A stretch of 64,000 bases of DNA from Muscardinus avellanarius (GCA_963383645.1 OY726561.1:24842826-24906825); one strand, 5' to 3'. Shown: positions 1 to 10,885, counted from the first letter of the stretch. The notes: generated by a model from the letters alone, not told the origin. Translations and numbers: made by a program.

Positions 1-489
1 GAGTAATGTCTTCTTTAGCACATTTAGAAGTGCCATGCATAATTTTTATTTAGTAACACTAAAGATATATACATAAAATTAGACAATTGTAAACATGTTA
101 TCACATTGCCAATATGGTTTATGAGAAATGATATAAAAACATTTTGAGAAGAATCAGTTTGTATATGGAAATATAAAAATGAGACCATTTAAGACATTTT
201 ATATATATTGAATAAATCAGAAGAAGAAATTAAATACTTAACTAAATAAAATATACAAAGACCTATACATAAATGAGGCCTAAAGATTTCTAGTGAAATA
301 AAAGCAAACCCAGGATGAATGACCTTGGATTTAGAAAGAGAAATTAAATATGGCAGAGAAACAAAGAAGAATCATATATTTTAGAACAATATAAGCTTGG
401 TAAGGTTAGACATTAATCTAGGAGACAACAGAAGATATAGAAAAATATTTAGCAGGATGAGTTCCATGAAAATTTACTATGAGCACAAT
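1..489. other. AT-rich DNA, nothing recognised
   Basis: Plain AT-rich sequence with short A/T runs. No long reading frame, recognisable repeat or RNA gene was seen. Confidence 0.5.
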
Positions 490-1030
490 GTGTGGAAAAT
501 TTGGTTAGGCATGTTTAAAAAGTGTCGCGCCTTCTTCTCAGTCGAAAATTGAGCAAGGCTCATTTTAGCAAGAATGCTGCACGGCAGATATTCCCTGGAA
601 CCGGTGCACAACATGTTATCCTTCTGGGGAATAGTATTAGGCATGGGTATTTGGGGATTTTTAAAAAATTGGCCTTGTTACCAAAAAGATACTTGAGATT
701 TATGTTATTAATGGCCCCAAATTGTTTAAAATAATTCAAGATTTACTCCCTGAAGCTTTAACATTTATGTATGGGTTGCGCTTAAATTTCCAAATGACCG
801 AGCTAACAAGAATTGTATAAAGACTCAGACAATAACAAGCAGAACAAGCCTTAAAGGCAACCAATCCTCCCCAGGCTTTTCCCAAGCAATATTAACAATA
901 AACCTAAAACAGAGCCAAGACAAGTTGTTCCCAGCATCATGAATTCTAAAAAGCCAGCATATTTAATCAGAGGTAGGCTATGGTAGAGTGGCTACTGACT
1001 CCTCAGTAACCCTACCCCCTTTTGGTTGTA
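490..1030. other. Unclassified segment, possibly an old retroelement remnant
   Basis: This stretch is more mixed in base composition than its flanks and has a few CpGs near 525-600. It holds short open stretches in more than one frame, all broken by stops. I do not recognise the family. Decayed retroviral or other retroelement coding sequence is one possibility; non-repetitive DNA is another. Confidence 0.2.
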
Positions 1031-1044
1031 CAGTGGGTGCAAAA

Positions 1045-1090
1045 AATAATAATAATGATAATAATAATAAAATAATAAGAAATAAAAAGA
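1045..1090. repeat. AAT-rich simple repeat
   Basis: Imperfect AAT/GATAAT repeat seen directly. Confidence 0.7.
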
Positions 1091-1129
1091 ATGTGTTAGC
1101 TATATTATGTCAGTATGTAGTTTCTCACC

Positions 1130-1256
1130 ACTGGTAAAGAGGAGAAATTCGTTGTCATTGATTAAATCAGTGTGTTAAGGTTTCATGTGCACACATAAGT
1201 CTACACTTTGAATCCATGATGATGTATAATTACAATGCATCTATAAAAGTTTAAAA
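1130..1256 (+). mobile_element. Short L1 3'-end fragment
   Basis: The segment ends with a 'tacaatgcatctataaaag' motif followed by A-rich sequence. This resembles the 3' termini of the L1 copies at 5.2 and 36.8 kb, where the motif is 'cagtgcaccaataaaa'. It is diverged, so this is an older L1 subfamily at best. Confidence 0.35.
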
Positions 1257-1559
1257 AAAGACTTTTGGAACTTGATGAGAGATGTATAAAAATTAGAGAA
1301 AAAAAATTGGCAACATATTAAATGAATTTAAGAGATTTTATATTTTGCAATTCATAAATTTGTTCCTGTGAACATTAGGATGATACAAGAAATATTTTTA
1401 AAATAAGACTTTATAAAGTTATGATGTAAGTGAAATGAAATTTATTCTTTAAAAATATTATGGTTTTATAACTTTTGACCAATGCATTCTGATGTGTAAT
1501 AATTGCCGAAAAAGAGTAATTATTATCACTTTTTAAAGTCTTTTTATATTTCATCAACA

Positions 1560-2350
1560 CTCAGCCTCTGTCAAAAATTCATCTGCATTCTATCACTTTC
1601 TTTTACCACATGTTATATAAATAAAATGAAGCAGAATATGGCCTTGTGAATCTCACTTTTTCCCTTAGCGTAATGCAGTTCAGATTTTCATGATACTGCA
1701 TACATCAATTATCTATTTTTATTTATTTATTTGTTTGTTTGTTTATTTATTTTGTGGTACTTGGGATTAAATCTAGGAGCCTTCTACCTTTAATCTATAT
1801 CCCTAGCCCTTTTTAAATTATTTTTGCTTTTGAAACAAGGTTTCACAAAGTTTTGGAGGGCCTCACTAAGTACCTGAGGCTTGCTTGGACAGATACTTGC
1901 TATCCTTTTGTCTCAGCCCTCCAAGTATTGAGATTACAAGTATGAACCACCATGTCTGGCTCAGTTATCGATTTATTTTTGTGCCTATATTGCGACTTAC
2001 TGTGCAAATGTAATGGCTGAGGCACATATATGGCTGAGCCATATATATGACCTATTAACATAAGTTTCAAGTTTTAGAAATTATGAATCACCAAATATTG
2101 GCCTGTATAAACAAGCTTTGGATTTGAGCTGCTTTATTTTCTTCTGAATAAATACCTGATAAAGGGACTATATGTTTCAAGGTAAGAATGCTTACACTTA
2201 CGTGTCATCTTCCAGATCATTTTGCTACGTGTTTGTAATTTTTGGCATTCCCACCTACATTATTTGAGAGGTGCCCATTGATACACATTTTTGTCAGCAC
2301 ATGAGAATGTATTTCACTAGGTTTGAGTTTGCATTCAATGGTAAATACAA
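1560..2350 (-). mobile_element. Ancient L1M-type ORF2 3' region, antisense, split by a SINE
   Basis: Read on the minus strand, 1560-1735 and 1963-2350 resemble the C-terminal ORF2 part of very old mammalian L1. The run near 1660-1720 matches the antisense 'catgatactgcatac...' segment, and 2200-2270 matches the 'cattcccacctacat' segment. It has no usable frame. The SINE at 1750-1962 interrupts it. Confidence 0.45.
1750..1962 (-). mobile_element. B1-dID-type dimeric SINE, old subfamily
   Basis: The antisense copy shows, in + order, the ID-like right monomer ('ggtacttgggattaaatc'), an A-rich linker, then the 7SL-like left monomer ('ctccaagtattgagattac' to 'catgtctggc'). The flanks 'tcaattatctattttta' (about 1705) and 'tcagttatcgatttattttt' (1961) look like a diverged target-site duplication. 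Confidence 0.75.
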
Positions 2351-2440
2351 CAGCCACAGGTAAATTAAGTCACTAATAGGTAGGAGCAGGTATAGGTTTT
2401 TCTACCTTTGTGGAAAAGTGGTTTTCCATTATGAAGAAAA

Positions 2441-2455
2441 GAATATAATTGATAA
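2441..2455 (+). repeat. Left target-site duplication of the HAL1-like element
   Basis: 'gaatataattgataa' recurs as 'gaatataattaataa' at 5237-5251 (14 of 15 bases), directly after the A-rich tail. Preceding A residues may extend it. This pair brackets 2456-5236 as one retrotransposition product. Confidence 0.85.
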
Positions 2456-3245
2456 CTTCCGGGAAGATGGCGACCGAGAAAAGCGGGGCTTAAGAGTCCC
2501 GCTAACAACCAATCTCCATTACCACAAAAAGAGCGCCTTTCATAGCCAGAAAACACCATCACCAGAAAAACAAAAAAACCACCAGGCTCCAGAGAGAAAG
2601 CGGACTGAGAACAGAGCTCAGGGCCACAGAGGAGACACACGCGCCCGAGGACGCGGCAGCAGCGCCATACTGCCGGCGGCAGCGGCGAACTCAATGGACG
2701 GCTACAGCAAGCCGAGGTGAGCCGATGCGGAACAGCCAGGCGGGATCTTTCGGCGCAGACAGCATTTAAAGCTCCCAGTGGCTGAGCTCAGCACACGCTG
2801 CAGGGATTCAGAGTGGAAATCAAAACCAGAGAAGAAAAAATACGCCAGCCTCATGGCCGAGGGCGTGGCAGAGGCGCCATATTGCCACCAGCGGCGGCAG
2901 CAGCAGTGAATTCACCGAGTCCAGTACAGCTACATCTACGTACTCAAGAACAGTGAGTCAAATTGCGGGCCACAGAGGAGAAATCCCAGTATTGTGCCTC
3001 CTGGGACTTGACCCAGTGAGGGAGTGGTGGTGGCAGAGATATCACACCATAGGAGAGCGTGCAACCTGGCACCCCCCATAGTTTAAAGCAGCCTCTATCG
3101 ACTCCCTGGGTCGGAGACTCTGTGATACAACCCAGTAAAGGAGTAGTGGGGTCTGAGATAATACAGACTCGAGATCCAGAGCACCTTAAGTGAAGCCATA
3201 GTGACCCAAGGGAAGAACCCAGAGAAGGCACAAACCTCCGAAATC
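2456..3245 (+). promoter_or_regulatory. L1 5' UTR / internal promoter
   Basis: Leader between the element's 5' end and the ORF1 start, with CpG content well above the surrounding DNA (for example 2630-2700 and 2860-2900). A YY1-like motif 'aagatggcgac' at 2464-2474 sits a few bases inside the element, the same place as the start-site-positioning YY1 site of human L1. Promoter activity is inferred from family knowledge. Confidence 0.65.
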
Positions 3246-4163
3246 ATGGGAAAGAGGAATAACACTGAAGTAATGAATGTGCACAACCCCACAACATCAG
3301 AACCTGATAAAACAGAAAATCAGAGATTTCTAGAAGATCAAATCAGGAAAATAACTGTAGAAATAATAGAGGTGCTTCGAAAAGAACTCAGAGAGAGCCA
3401 AAAAGAGATAAAGGATGCAATTAATGAAGTAAAGGCCTCAATTCAAAGCACAAACAACCGATTAGAACACATGGAGAACAGAATCTCGCTCTTAGAAGAT
3501 GAGCAATCCAAAAATGAATGCATAGTTTCTAATCTAGAAAAAGATATCCAACAGCAGGAATCTGACATTGAAGAAATATGGGCCCATCTTAAGAGAGCTA
3601 ACCTAAGAATAATTGGAATAGAGGAGGGAAAAGAAAGTGATACCAAAGGGATCAACAATCTCTTCAAGGAAGTAATAGCAGAAAATTTTCCAAATATAGA
3701 GCAAGAGGTTGATACACAGATCCAGGAAACTTATAGAACTCCCTTTAGACAGGATCCGAGAAGAGGATCCCCACGCCATATAATTGTCAAAATGACCAAT
3801 GTGGAAGCCAAGCAGAGAATCTTAAAGGCAACAAAAGCAAAGGGCCAAGTGACATTCAGAGGCAAACCAATTAGAATCACTCCAGACTTCCCAAACCAAG
3901 TCATGAGAGCCAGAAGGGCTTGGAGTAACATATTCCAAACTCTGAAAGAAAACAACTTCCAGCCAAAAATTTCCTACCCAGCAAAACTTTCTATCAAATT
4001 AGATGGAGAAATAAGAAGCTTCCATGACAAACAGAAACTGAAGGAATTTATGTCTTCAAAACCAGCGCTAGAGAAAATACTCAAAGAGATTAACTACAAA
4101 GAAGAAATAGGTAACACTCACCAGAACCAGAGAAACAAGAGTTTCCATCCAACAGACAACTAA
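3246..4163 (+). CDS. L1 ORF1 protein (RNA-binding retrotransposon chaperone), intact
   Basis: Encodes 305 residues, close to the usual L1 ORF1p size (338 aa in human). The first in-frame ATG is at 3246 (protein starts MGKRNN). The frame stays open upstream to 3201, but only through a GTG, so 3246 is the likely start. The N-terminus is short and polar. A heptad-like, E/K-rich coiled coil spans about residues 25-113, where ORF1p trimerises. The RRM-type domain follows at about 115-205, with 'LRIIGIEEG' and 'SPRHIIVKM', then the C-terminal domain at about 210-285 with 'RARRAW' and 'YPAKLS'. ORF1p coats L1 RNA in cytoplasmic ribonucleoprotein particles. The frame has no stop or frameshift, although the element lacks ORF2. 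That suggests recent insertion, or selection for ORF1 in a non-autonomous lineage. Confidence 0.9.
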   Translation: MGKRNNTEVMNVHNPTTSEPDKTENQRFLEDQIRKITVEIIEVLRKELRESQKEIKDAINEVKASIQSTNNRLEHMENRISLLEDEQSKNECIVSNLEKDIQQQESDIEEIWAHLKRANLRIIGIEEGKESDTKGINNLFKEVIAENFPNIEQEVDTQIQETYRTPFRQDPRRGSPRHIIVKMTNVEAKQRILKATKAKGQVTFRGKPIRITPDFPNQVMRARRAWSNIFQTLKENNFQPKISYPAKLSIKLDGEIRSFHDKQKLKEFMSSKPALEKILKEINYKEEIGNTHQNQRNKSFHPTDN

Positions 4164-4239
4164 GATTGGTTATCTGTGGAGATTCATTATTTATGTTAGT
4201 CTTTTACCTATCTCTAAATTGTATTGTTTGCCTTTATTG

Positions 4240-4885
4240 TTAATTTTTAGGATTTCTAGTTGGAATATTAATATACCTTCAGATATAGCATTTGGAAATA
4301 TTTTATCCAATTCTATTAGTAACTTTTAACTCTGTTTACATTGTCTTTGGATATACACTATTTTCTTTTATTTTTTAGGGAGTTTGTATATTCTTCTGTT
4401 GCCTGTGCCATTGAAATCATATCCAAGAAATCACTGCCAATTTCAATGTTGTGAGGTTTTATGACCCAGATTTTCTCCTAAAAGTTTATAGTCTTAAGAT
4501 TTATATTTAGGTCTTTTATCTAGTTTGAGTTAATACTTGTATGTGGGATTAGGTAAGGGTCCAATTTTATTCTTTTCCATGTAATTATTATTTTTCAACA
4601 ATATTTAGTTAAAAGATTATTATTTCCACCACCAAATCTTCGTGGAAACCTTGTCAAAAATAACTTGACAATATAGGGAAGAAGTTAGCTCTAGGCTTGT
4701 ATTTAACTCCAATGGTCTATATATCTGCCTTTAGAACAGTACTACACTGTTTCAATTATTGTAGCTTTATATGGTTTGAAATCAGAAAATACATATCTGC
4801 TAGCTTTGTTCTTTTTCAAGATCGTTTTGGGTATCTAGAATTCATATTCCATATTAGGATAGATTTTTTTTCTGAAAAATAAATA
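4240..4885 (-). mobile_element. Old antisense L1 ORF2 fragment carried inside the HAL1-like element
   Basis: In + orientation it reads as antisense L1 ORF2 3'-half. Recognisable runs include 'gttgcctgtgccattgaaat', 'catatccaagaaatcactgc', 'gggtccaattttattctttt' and 'cttgtcaaaaataacttgac'. It is clearly more diverged from the family pattern than the surrounding ORF1. This fits captured ancient genomic sequence rather than part of the young element. No usable reading frame. Confidence 0.7.
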
Positions 4886-5061
4886 TATAAATATATGATA
4901 GTCTCACCTAAAAAAACAGAAAAAAATATGCTCTGGTAAGAAAGAAAGCAAAAAGAAATATTGAAATGTTATCTTTAAATCATCAAACGCTTGTTATCAG
5001 ACAAATGAAACTGTTATGTGAGATTATCATTTTTAATTTTAGATAAATTGCTATAATACTA

Positions 5062-5236
5062 GATGTCAACCACTAAGCCAAGCATGGGAAGGAGGGATGG
5101 GGAGAGAATGGGGTGGGGATCGGGTGGGGGCTGACTGGGCGATGTGTGCATGTATGTCTACAAAAGTTTGTATCCCACTATGATGTATGAATACAGTGCA
5201 CCAATAAAATAAAATAAAATAAAAAATTAAAAAAAA
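5062..5236 (+). mobile_element. L1 3' UTR terminus of the HAL1-like element
   Basis: Purine-rich G-run ('gggaaggagggatgggga'), then 'ccactatgatgtatgaatac' and a terminal 'caccaataaaataaaataaa' with A-rich tail. It is closely similar to the 3' end of the L1 at 36.66-36.81 kb. This is the end the L1 machinery needs for priming. Confidence 0.85.
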
Positions 5237-5251
5237 GAATATAATTAATAA
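5237..5251 (+). repeat. Right target-site duplication of the HAL1-like element
   Basis: 'gaatataattaataa', 14/15 identical to 2441-2455. Confidence 0.85.
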
Positions 5252-6286
5252 GCAGAAGAAACTTAAACTTTCACACTTAAACATTTTTGTGTAAAAAAAA
5301 AGTTTAAAAAACTTTTTTCAAACTTAAACTGCTTTGTGTAAAAAGAGAGAGAGACCTGGCAGGTAAGAGACCTGGACTGCTTTTAATTCTGATTGGTTAG
5401 CCTAAACTTTGTTATCAACTCATGTATTCTTATTCTCATCCCCTCCTCACATCCTCAGGTGCATTGGCCTCTCTAAATACCAAAACTGTTCTCTGGTTAG
5501 AAGATTCCATTTACCCTGTTGTTTGACTTGCTTTTTTTGAGCTATTTATTGGTCCTTTTTAGGTATTAGAGAAATTGAGTAAAATCAAACTTCCAATTAA
5601 TAGATCAATAACAATTGAACCAATTTCCTGAAAACATTATTTTTTTTCAAAAAATAAAAATAAAATCCCCATTAGGCTCTTGTGCTTATTTTTTTTATCA
5701 GCATGGCTAAAAAGGTGACAAGCACTAAAAAGCTTCTTCATTCAAAGTAAACTACACTTTAGGGAAGACTTACACTGTACTCTAAGGTAGGTTAAGTGAC
5801 ATAAAAATATAAATAGGTAACTAAAATTACATTTAGAAAATCTTAACACAGATGCATTCACAAAGTGCTTTGAAAGCTGAATGAGAGTTAATTGAATAAC
5901 AATTAGGTTCAAAAAGAAATTTTCTCAAATATATTATCTCTACAATGATTCAATCAGATGATTAAGTCAGTAAGACAATATTAACAAAATTCAAGTAAAT
6001 AAAAATATACAAGCAAATTAAGAGAGTTGTGTAGAAAACATTATGCATAGCATTACTGGGATGTAAAAGAGTGATTAGGTAAAGTGTTCATAAATAAGCG
6101 TGACATTTTTGGAAGCATGTACATGAAGGAGGTCCTTCTATCAAAATTACAAACTTATATTTGATCTTATTCATCAACAATTTTTTACATTTACATTATT
6201 TTTTGTGGATAAAATTATTAAGGTTTTGGTTTTCCTTATTAAAAACTGTATTATTTACCTACGTGCCTATATGTGCATATGTGTGG

Positions 6287-6334
<48 letters not shown>

Positions 6335-7112
6335 TTAATCACAGATGGTGCACTTAAACTTGTATATAAATTCCCAGGAGTTTCTCAAACACTTAATGTA
6401 GTTACAGAAAAGAGGTTAAAGTGTTTTAAGCAGAAAACTATTTCTGCCTACTAAAAGGAGAAAGAATTTAATTGCTACATAATTGCCAACTGGGAGAACA
6501 TTGCAAAGACGAGAACAATAATTCAATGTTTTTAAGGAGCTATAAATTCAAGCATTGGGGATATCTTGAACTCAGCTTATTCATTTTACATAAAAATTGG
6601 TGACATTGAAAGTTTTTAAAGTTTATAATTAGTTTTACTACAAATAAAGCTTTTTTACATTCTTTTGGCTTACCTTTAAAAATATTATTATTTCTAATAA
6701 TGATTAGCTACCTCATTTAGTGTGTCATACAGTTCTTAAAAATTAGCTTAATTATTATAAAATGCATTTACAAATATAATTTTTGAATTTTAAGCACCAA
6801 TAAATAAATTTGTTCTATGTATCAGCTAATGTGCTATCACCAACTCAACGTAGATGGGTATATAAATCTAATAAATAAACATGTAAATTCATTAATCTTA
6901 TGCATTCTGTTTTATATTATTTAGGCATTTACATTTAATTTGTATGTTTAAATTTGAATACTGAAGTTTTAAGGTATTATCCAAGATCACTTTTAATTTT
7001 ATTTTTAATGGTAACTTGAATAACTTATAGATGCTGACCAATTAAAAAGAATAAATATAATTTTACGTCACAAGAATGACCACTATGTGATATTGATTCC
7101 ATAAAATTATTT
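5252..7112. other. AT-rich DNA without recognised genes
   Basis: Apart from the TA microsatellite near 6.3 kb, no repeat family, RNA gene or coding frame was recognised. Confidence 0.5.
6288..6333. repeat. (TA)n microsatellite
   Basis: Uninterrupted AT dinucleotide run seen directly. Confidence 0.95.
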
Positions 7113-7381
7113 CATCCACTGTTATTTTATTTATTTTATTTTATTTTAATTAATTACTTTTTTTTTTTTTTTTTTTTTGGTGTTGGTACTGGGGTTCCTG
7201 GAAGCCCTTCTACCTCCGGGCTACACTCCCAGACCTATTTTTACATTTTTTATTTGGAAACAGGCTCTCCTAAGCCAGCGCGCGCGGCTGGCTTCGAACC
7301 TGCGCGATCCTCCTGTCTCTGCCTCCCAAGCGCAGGGATAACAAGCGTGCCACACCACGCCTGGCATCCACTGTTATTTTA
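7113..7381 (-). mobile_element. B1-dID-type SINE, young subfamily, with perfect 17-bp TSD
   Basis: The SINE body is 7130-7364. It is antisense: T-run, right monomer ('actggggttcctggaagccc', 'gggctacactcccagaccta'), linker, then left monomer ('ggcttcgaacctgcgcgatc' to 'cacgcctgg'). The 17-bp sequence 'catccactgttatttta' occurs at 7113-7129 and again at 7365-7381. It retains CpGs, including a 'gcgcgcgcgg' run, so it is recent. Confidence 0.92.
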
Positions 7382-7682
7382 GCTATTATAGTTTGTGTAA
7401 GTATTCAGCTGGTATAAGTGTAAAATCTATGTTCATACAATGATTTGATCTACTAACAATAAATTTCTCAGACTGTATCCCCATCATAAAGTGAATGACT
7501 ACGTATTATTAAATTATTTAAACTATTATTATACTTACATTTTTTAGTGTTAAAAACACTGACTACTGAGAAATTTAGATTATAGCTTCAAACAATTTTT
7601 ATAAATAAAATAACTTTCTTTTTGGCCTATAATTGCATACAGTACCAATAATTTGACCAGGAAAAAAACTTGGAGCTGTAAT

Positions 7683-7885
7683 TTTTGTTTTTTGTTAATT
7701 TTTATTTTGTAGGAGTATCTAGAAATTGAACCAGGTAGGCTCTACCACTGAATTCCATCCCAAACTCTTTCTATATTTTGTTTTGAAATAAGGCATCACT
7801 ATGCTAGCATGTGATGACATTGAACCTACCATCCTCCTTTCTCAGCCTTCCAAGTACTGGAATTACAGGTGTGTGTCAGAGTATA
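7683..7885 (-). mobile_element. B1-dID-type SINE, old and diverged
   Basis: Antisense dimer: ID-like part ('gaaattgaaccaggtaggc'), linker, then the 7SL-like part ending 'ccaagtactggaattacagg'. Highly mutated; no target-site duplication recognised. Confidence 0.6.
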
Positions 7886-10463
7886 TGGGTAGAGCTACCA
7901 ATGTCTGAAAAGATAGTTTACCAATAATTCTAAGAATTAAGTTGATATTTTTTAAAATAATGTTTAGAAGTGCCAAGTTTTTATAACTCAATATGTCTTT
8001 TCAAGGGTCAAAATATTTTGAGATATACAGTTTTCAATTCTAAGTATCCTATTGCCAAACAAATGGTTCTATAAAATATGTTTTAGCACATAGATTGAAA
8101 TTACTGTAACTCAATGAAAATAAGGTCTGAGAAAATACAACATTTAGTACAAGTAAATGAGTGTTTTTTAAATGTCTGATTATTGTCCACAACTAATTTG
8201 AAGTACACACTTAGAACAAGATCTGTTACATTAGAGAATTTTAATATTCCCTTAAAAAGACATCAAAATTTGAAGTCAATGTAAAATTTTTTTTTCTAGT
8301 TTAACTTCTTAAAAAAAGATCTTTCAATATGGTTCCTTTCAACCTGCTGACTGAATAAGAAAACACCCAGATACATTGAATAATAAACAATTCACTAAAA
8401 CAATTATAGTATAAGCAAAAATCTATGTTTTATACAAAGGTAAAGGAGTTAACTTCCTAAGTTTTAAATTGTCACAGGCAGAGAGAAGGAACTATTTAGA
8501 TTTCAGGGATGTCTCAGGCCTGCAAAAATATGCACTTTCGTGACTTTCTATTATCTTTTAATACGATCTTCAATAACCACAATAAATGTGCAGTAGGAAA
8601 GAAAAACAATGTGTCTTACTCTTGTAAAATAAAATTTGGACTAGAAAATTGTAATACTATGACTAAAAGTAGCAAGGATAAACTAAATTGTACCTGTTTA
8701 TAAGTTTTTAATCCATTTATTATCAGAAGGTTCATTTTTGTTCTAACCTGTACTTGTAACTTTTCAAAAGTTATAAGGACACAGTCTGTACCTTCTGATA
8801 TAAAGTTTATGATGATTCATTACCCTTCAAATTAATTTTTTCTGTAGTCATTTATCGTCATCAAGTTCCTGTTATATTGCAGGTTAGTCACTTCATGCCA
8901 ATTGCATCATTATCCTTAGATTGACTACTCAAGGACAAGAAAAATATTTTCTCAAGGTCACAGATATTTTAAACAATGCCATTCTACCAAGGAATTATCG
9001 CAACACAAAGACATGGTTTGGATTGATTTAGAATTTATGTAAATAAATGAGTGTGAAAAAATGAGATATTTTACATATATTCCTAAATATAAAATATGTT
9101 TGCATTAATTTATCATCACTATAGTTCTCTTGTTAGAATACTTATTAATTTATATTTTCTCACACTTGCCTGCTTAATGACAGGATAGGATATTGTGCTT
9201 TTAAAAGTGATTTTATATACATTTCTATTTAATTAACTTCAATTTTGAGAATTACTCCTAACAAATTATTTGGATATGTATCCTTATAGAGAATAAAATT
9301 TCTCAATGCTACACCCCCTGAGTCCTATTTTTAAAGAAATCACTTAGTAAAAGTGAAAGAATAATTAGGATAGAAAATGTTTAAAGAACAGACTTCTGTT
9401 ACCATGGTAACTTTAACCTCATCAGAAACAACCCAAGTATTATATGGAAGTAATATAAATCTGATATCAATTTTTCCATTTGAATTTCTTTAAAAATAAA
9501 TAAAATATCTACAGAACAAAATAATGAGAGAATATTCTGCTTTTTCTTTATATTAGCATCTTCTGACAGAGCTAAAAAAAGACTTTATTTTAGAAATCAT
9601 ACCAGTAAAATAAGTAACATCTTATGTTCATAGCCAGTCTTTCTTGAATGGTATGGACCTTAGTGCTTATATTCTAAAAGCATTAATATTAAGATAGAAA
9701 GTACATTGAGTAGTAATATGGGAAATATTAATAATAAAGGGACTTAAAAAATGTAAGCACTTTCTCATGTATTAAAATGAGAACTAAAGTAACCTCAGAA
9801 ACAGAAAAATACACATTTTTTAAAAAAGCTCTGCTTTAGTTGTTACATTTAAATTATCTGATGCTGAGAAAGTAAGATATTAAATTCAGAAGCATACATT
9901 GGACAATTTTCAACAAAGAAACAATACATAAAATGCATTCAAATATAGTACTTTAGAAAATATCTGTGCCTAAGGACCCATTTGTGAAACATATACAGCA
10001 ATCAGAAGCAAAAGAAGACAAGATATAAATACTTTTAGCAAGAGTCATAAGATGTTAAGTATCATTTGAGTCAAGGTACACATGTAAGGCAAAGTATATT
10101 AATTTTAAGTATTATTTTTCAGCATCAAATACCTTTCAAAAGGGAAAAATAGCAGAACAAGTAGAACATGCCTTCTTTTCTTCACATTACATTTTGTAAG
10201 TTTTTAAATATAGATTTTCTTATCTAAATTACAATTACACATTTTTGTGTATCTCTTGATCAGAGCTGTGAAAAATGCATCCACTCATTTTCACACTCAG
10301 AAAGTTTGATAATAGCATGCAAGTTCATGCAGTTAATCTGTGATAAATACTTTGGCATATGTTAGAAATTCTAAAAGAATAATTTATATCTGGTACAACA
10401 TCTGCTTAAAAAGGAAGACTTGCTCATCAAATTTCATTTACTCTTTCTGTGCTCATTTGTCAG
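7886..10463. other. AT-rich unique-looking DNA
   Basis: About 2.6 kb with no recognised repeat, RNA gene or convincing coding frame on either strand. Confidence 0.5.
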
Positions 10464-10600
10464 GGTGGCAAGCGGATGAACACCAGGCTACTGTGTGGGT
10501 GTGCCATCTGCATCACAGAAATCACATCTTGGCCAAAATTCAAACACACAGCTTTGATTTTTATCCCAGAAAATTTTTGGCACAAAGTAATAAAGGGCAG
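10464..10600 (+). other. Exon-like segment (candidate only)
   Basis: A pyrimidine-rich tract 'ctctttctgtgctcatttg' followed by 'tcag' ends at 10463, and 'gggcag/gtggat' follows at 10600/10601. These fit a 3' and a 5' splice site around 137 bases. The enclosed segment is less AT-rich than its flanks and stays open in two of three frames. No protein family was recognised, so it could be a non-coding RNA exon, a conserved non-coding block or chance. Confidence 0.2.
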
Positions 10601-10739
10601 GTGGATTCAACTTATGGGGGCATATGTATTTCTGTATTATCATTAAGGTGCTAGGTGTGAATGCAGATTAGATTTTTAAGCAGACTTAGCAACTACTCCT
10701 ATTTTATACCTACAGCAAAGAACATATTTATAAATAAAG

Positions 10740-10885
10740 CATATACAATTTTTAGGTAATTTTTGTCCTCCCTACCAGTTGCAAGCTCCCCAAGGACAGC
10801 TACTCCTTAAATATTTAAGGCCTGTCACAGATTTTAACAGAGAAAAAATACTCAAAAATAACTTTTGGCTGAAATGAATCATGAA
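10740..10885 (+). mobile_element. L2 3'-end fragment
   Basis: 'gcaagctccccaaggacagc', a following 'acagatttt' and a terminal 'aaaaatactcaaaaataact' with 'gctgaaatgaat' follow the order of the L2 LINE 3' end. Ancient and diverged. Confidence 0.45.

Larger units (their letters stand above)
2456..5236 (+). mobile_element. HAL1-like (half-L1) chimeric retrotransposon: 5' UTR, ORF1, captured DNA, L1 3' tail
   Basis: The element starts with 'cttccgggaagatggcgacc', an L1-type 5' end with a YY1-like motif. It continues through a CpG-bearing 5' UTR and a complete ORF1 (3246-4163). No ORF2 follows. About 4240-4885 is diverged L1 ORF2 sequence in antisense orientation, about 4886-5060 is not recognised, and about 5062-5236 is the L1 3' end. 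That end ('aaccactaagccaagc' to 'cagtgcaccaataaaat' plus A-tail) matches the L1 copy at 36.66-36.81 kb. A 15-bp target-site duplication at both ends shows that the composite was inserted as a unit, so the middle was already in the RNA template. Half-L1 (HAL1) families lacking ORF2 and mobilised in trans are known in mammals. The antisense old-L1 filler is what stands out here. Confidence 0.8.

Noticed and set aside
2365..2720. Overlapping open frames on both strands across the start of the L1 5' UTR
   Set aside because: They arise from the CpG-bearing 5' UTR, cross the element boundary and match no protein family.
3443..3955. Minus-strand open frames opposite ORF1
   Set aside because: Shadows of the real ORF1 on the other strand.
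6161..6454. 97-residue frame with an IYIYIY run
   Set aside because: It is translated TA microsatellite plus AT-rich flank; no coding character.
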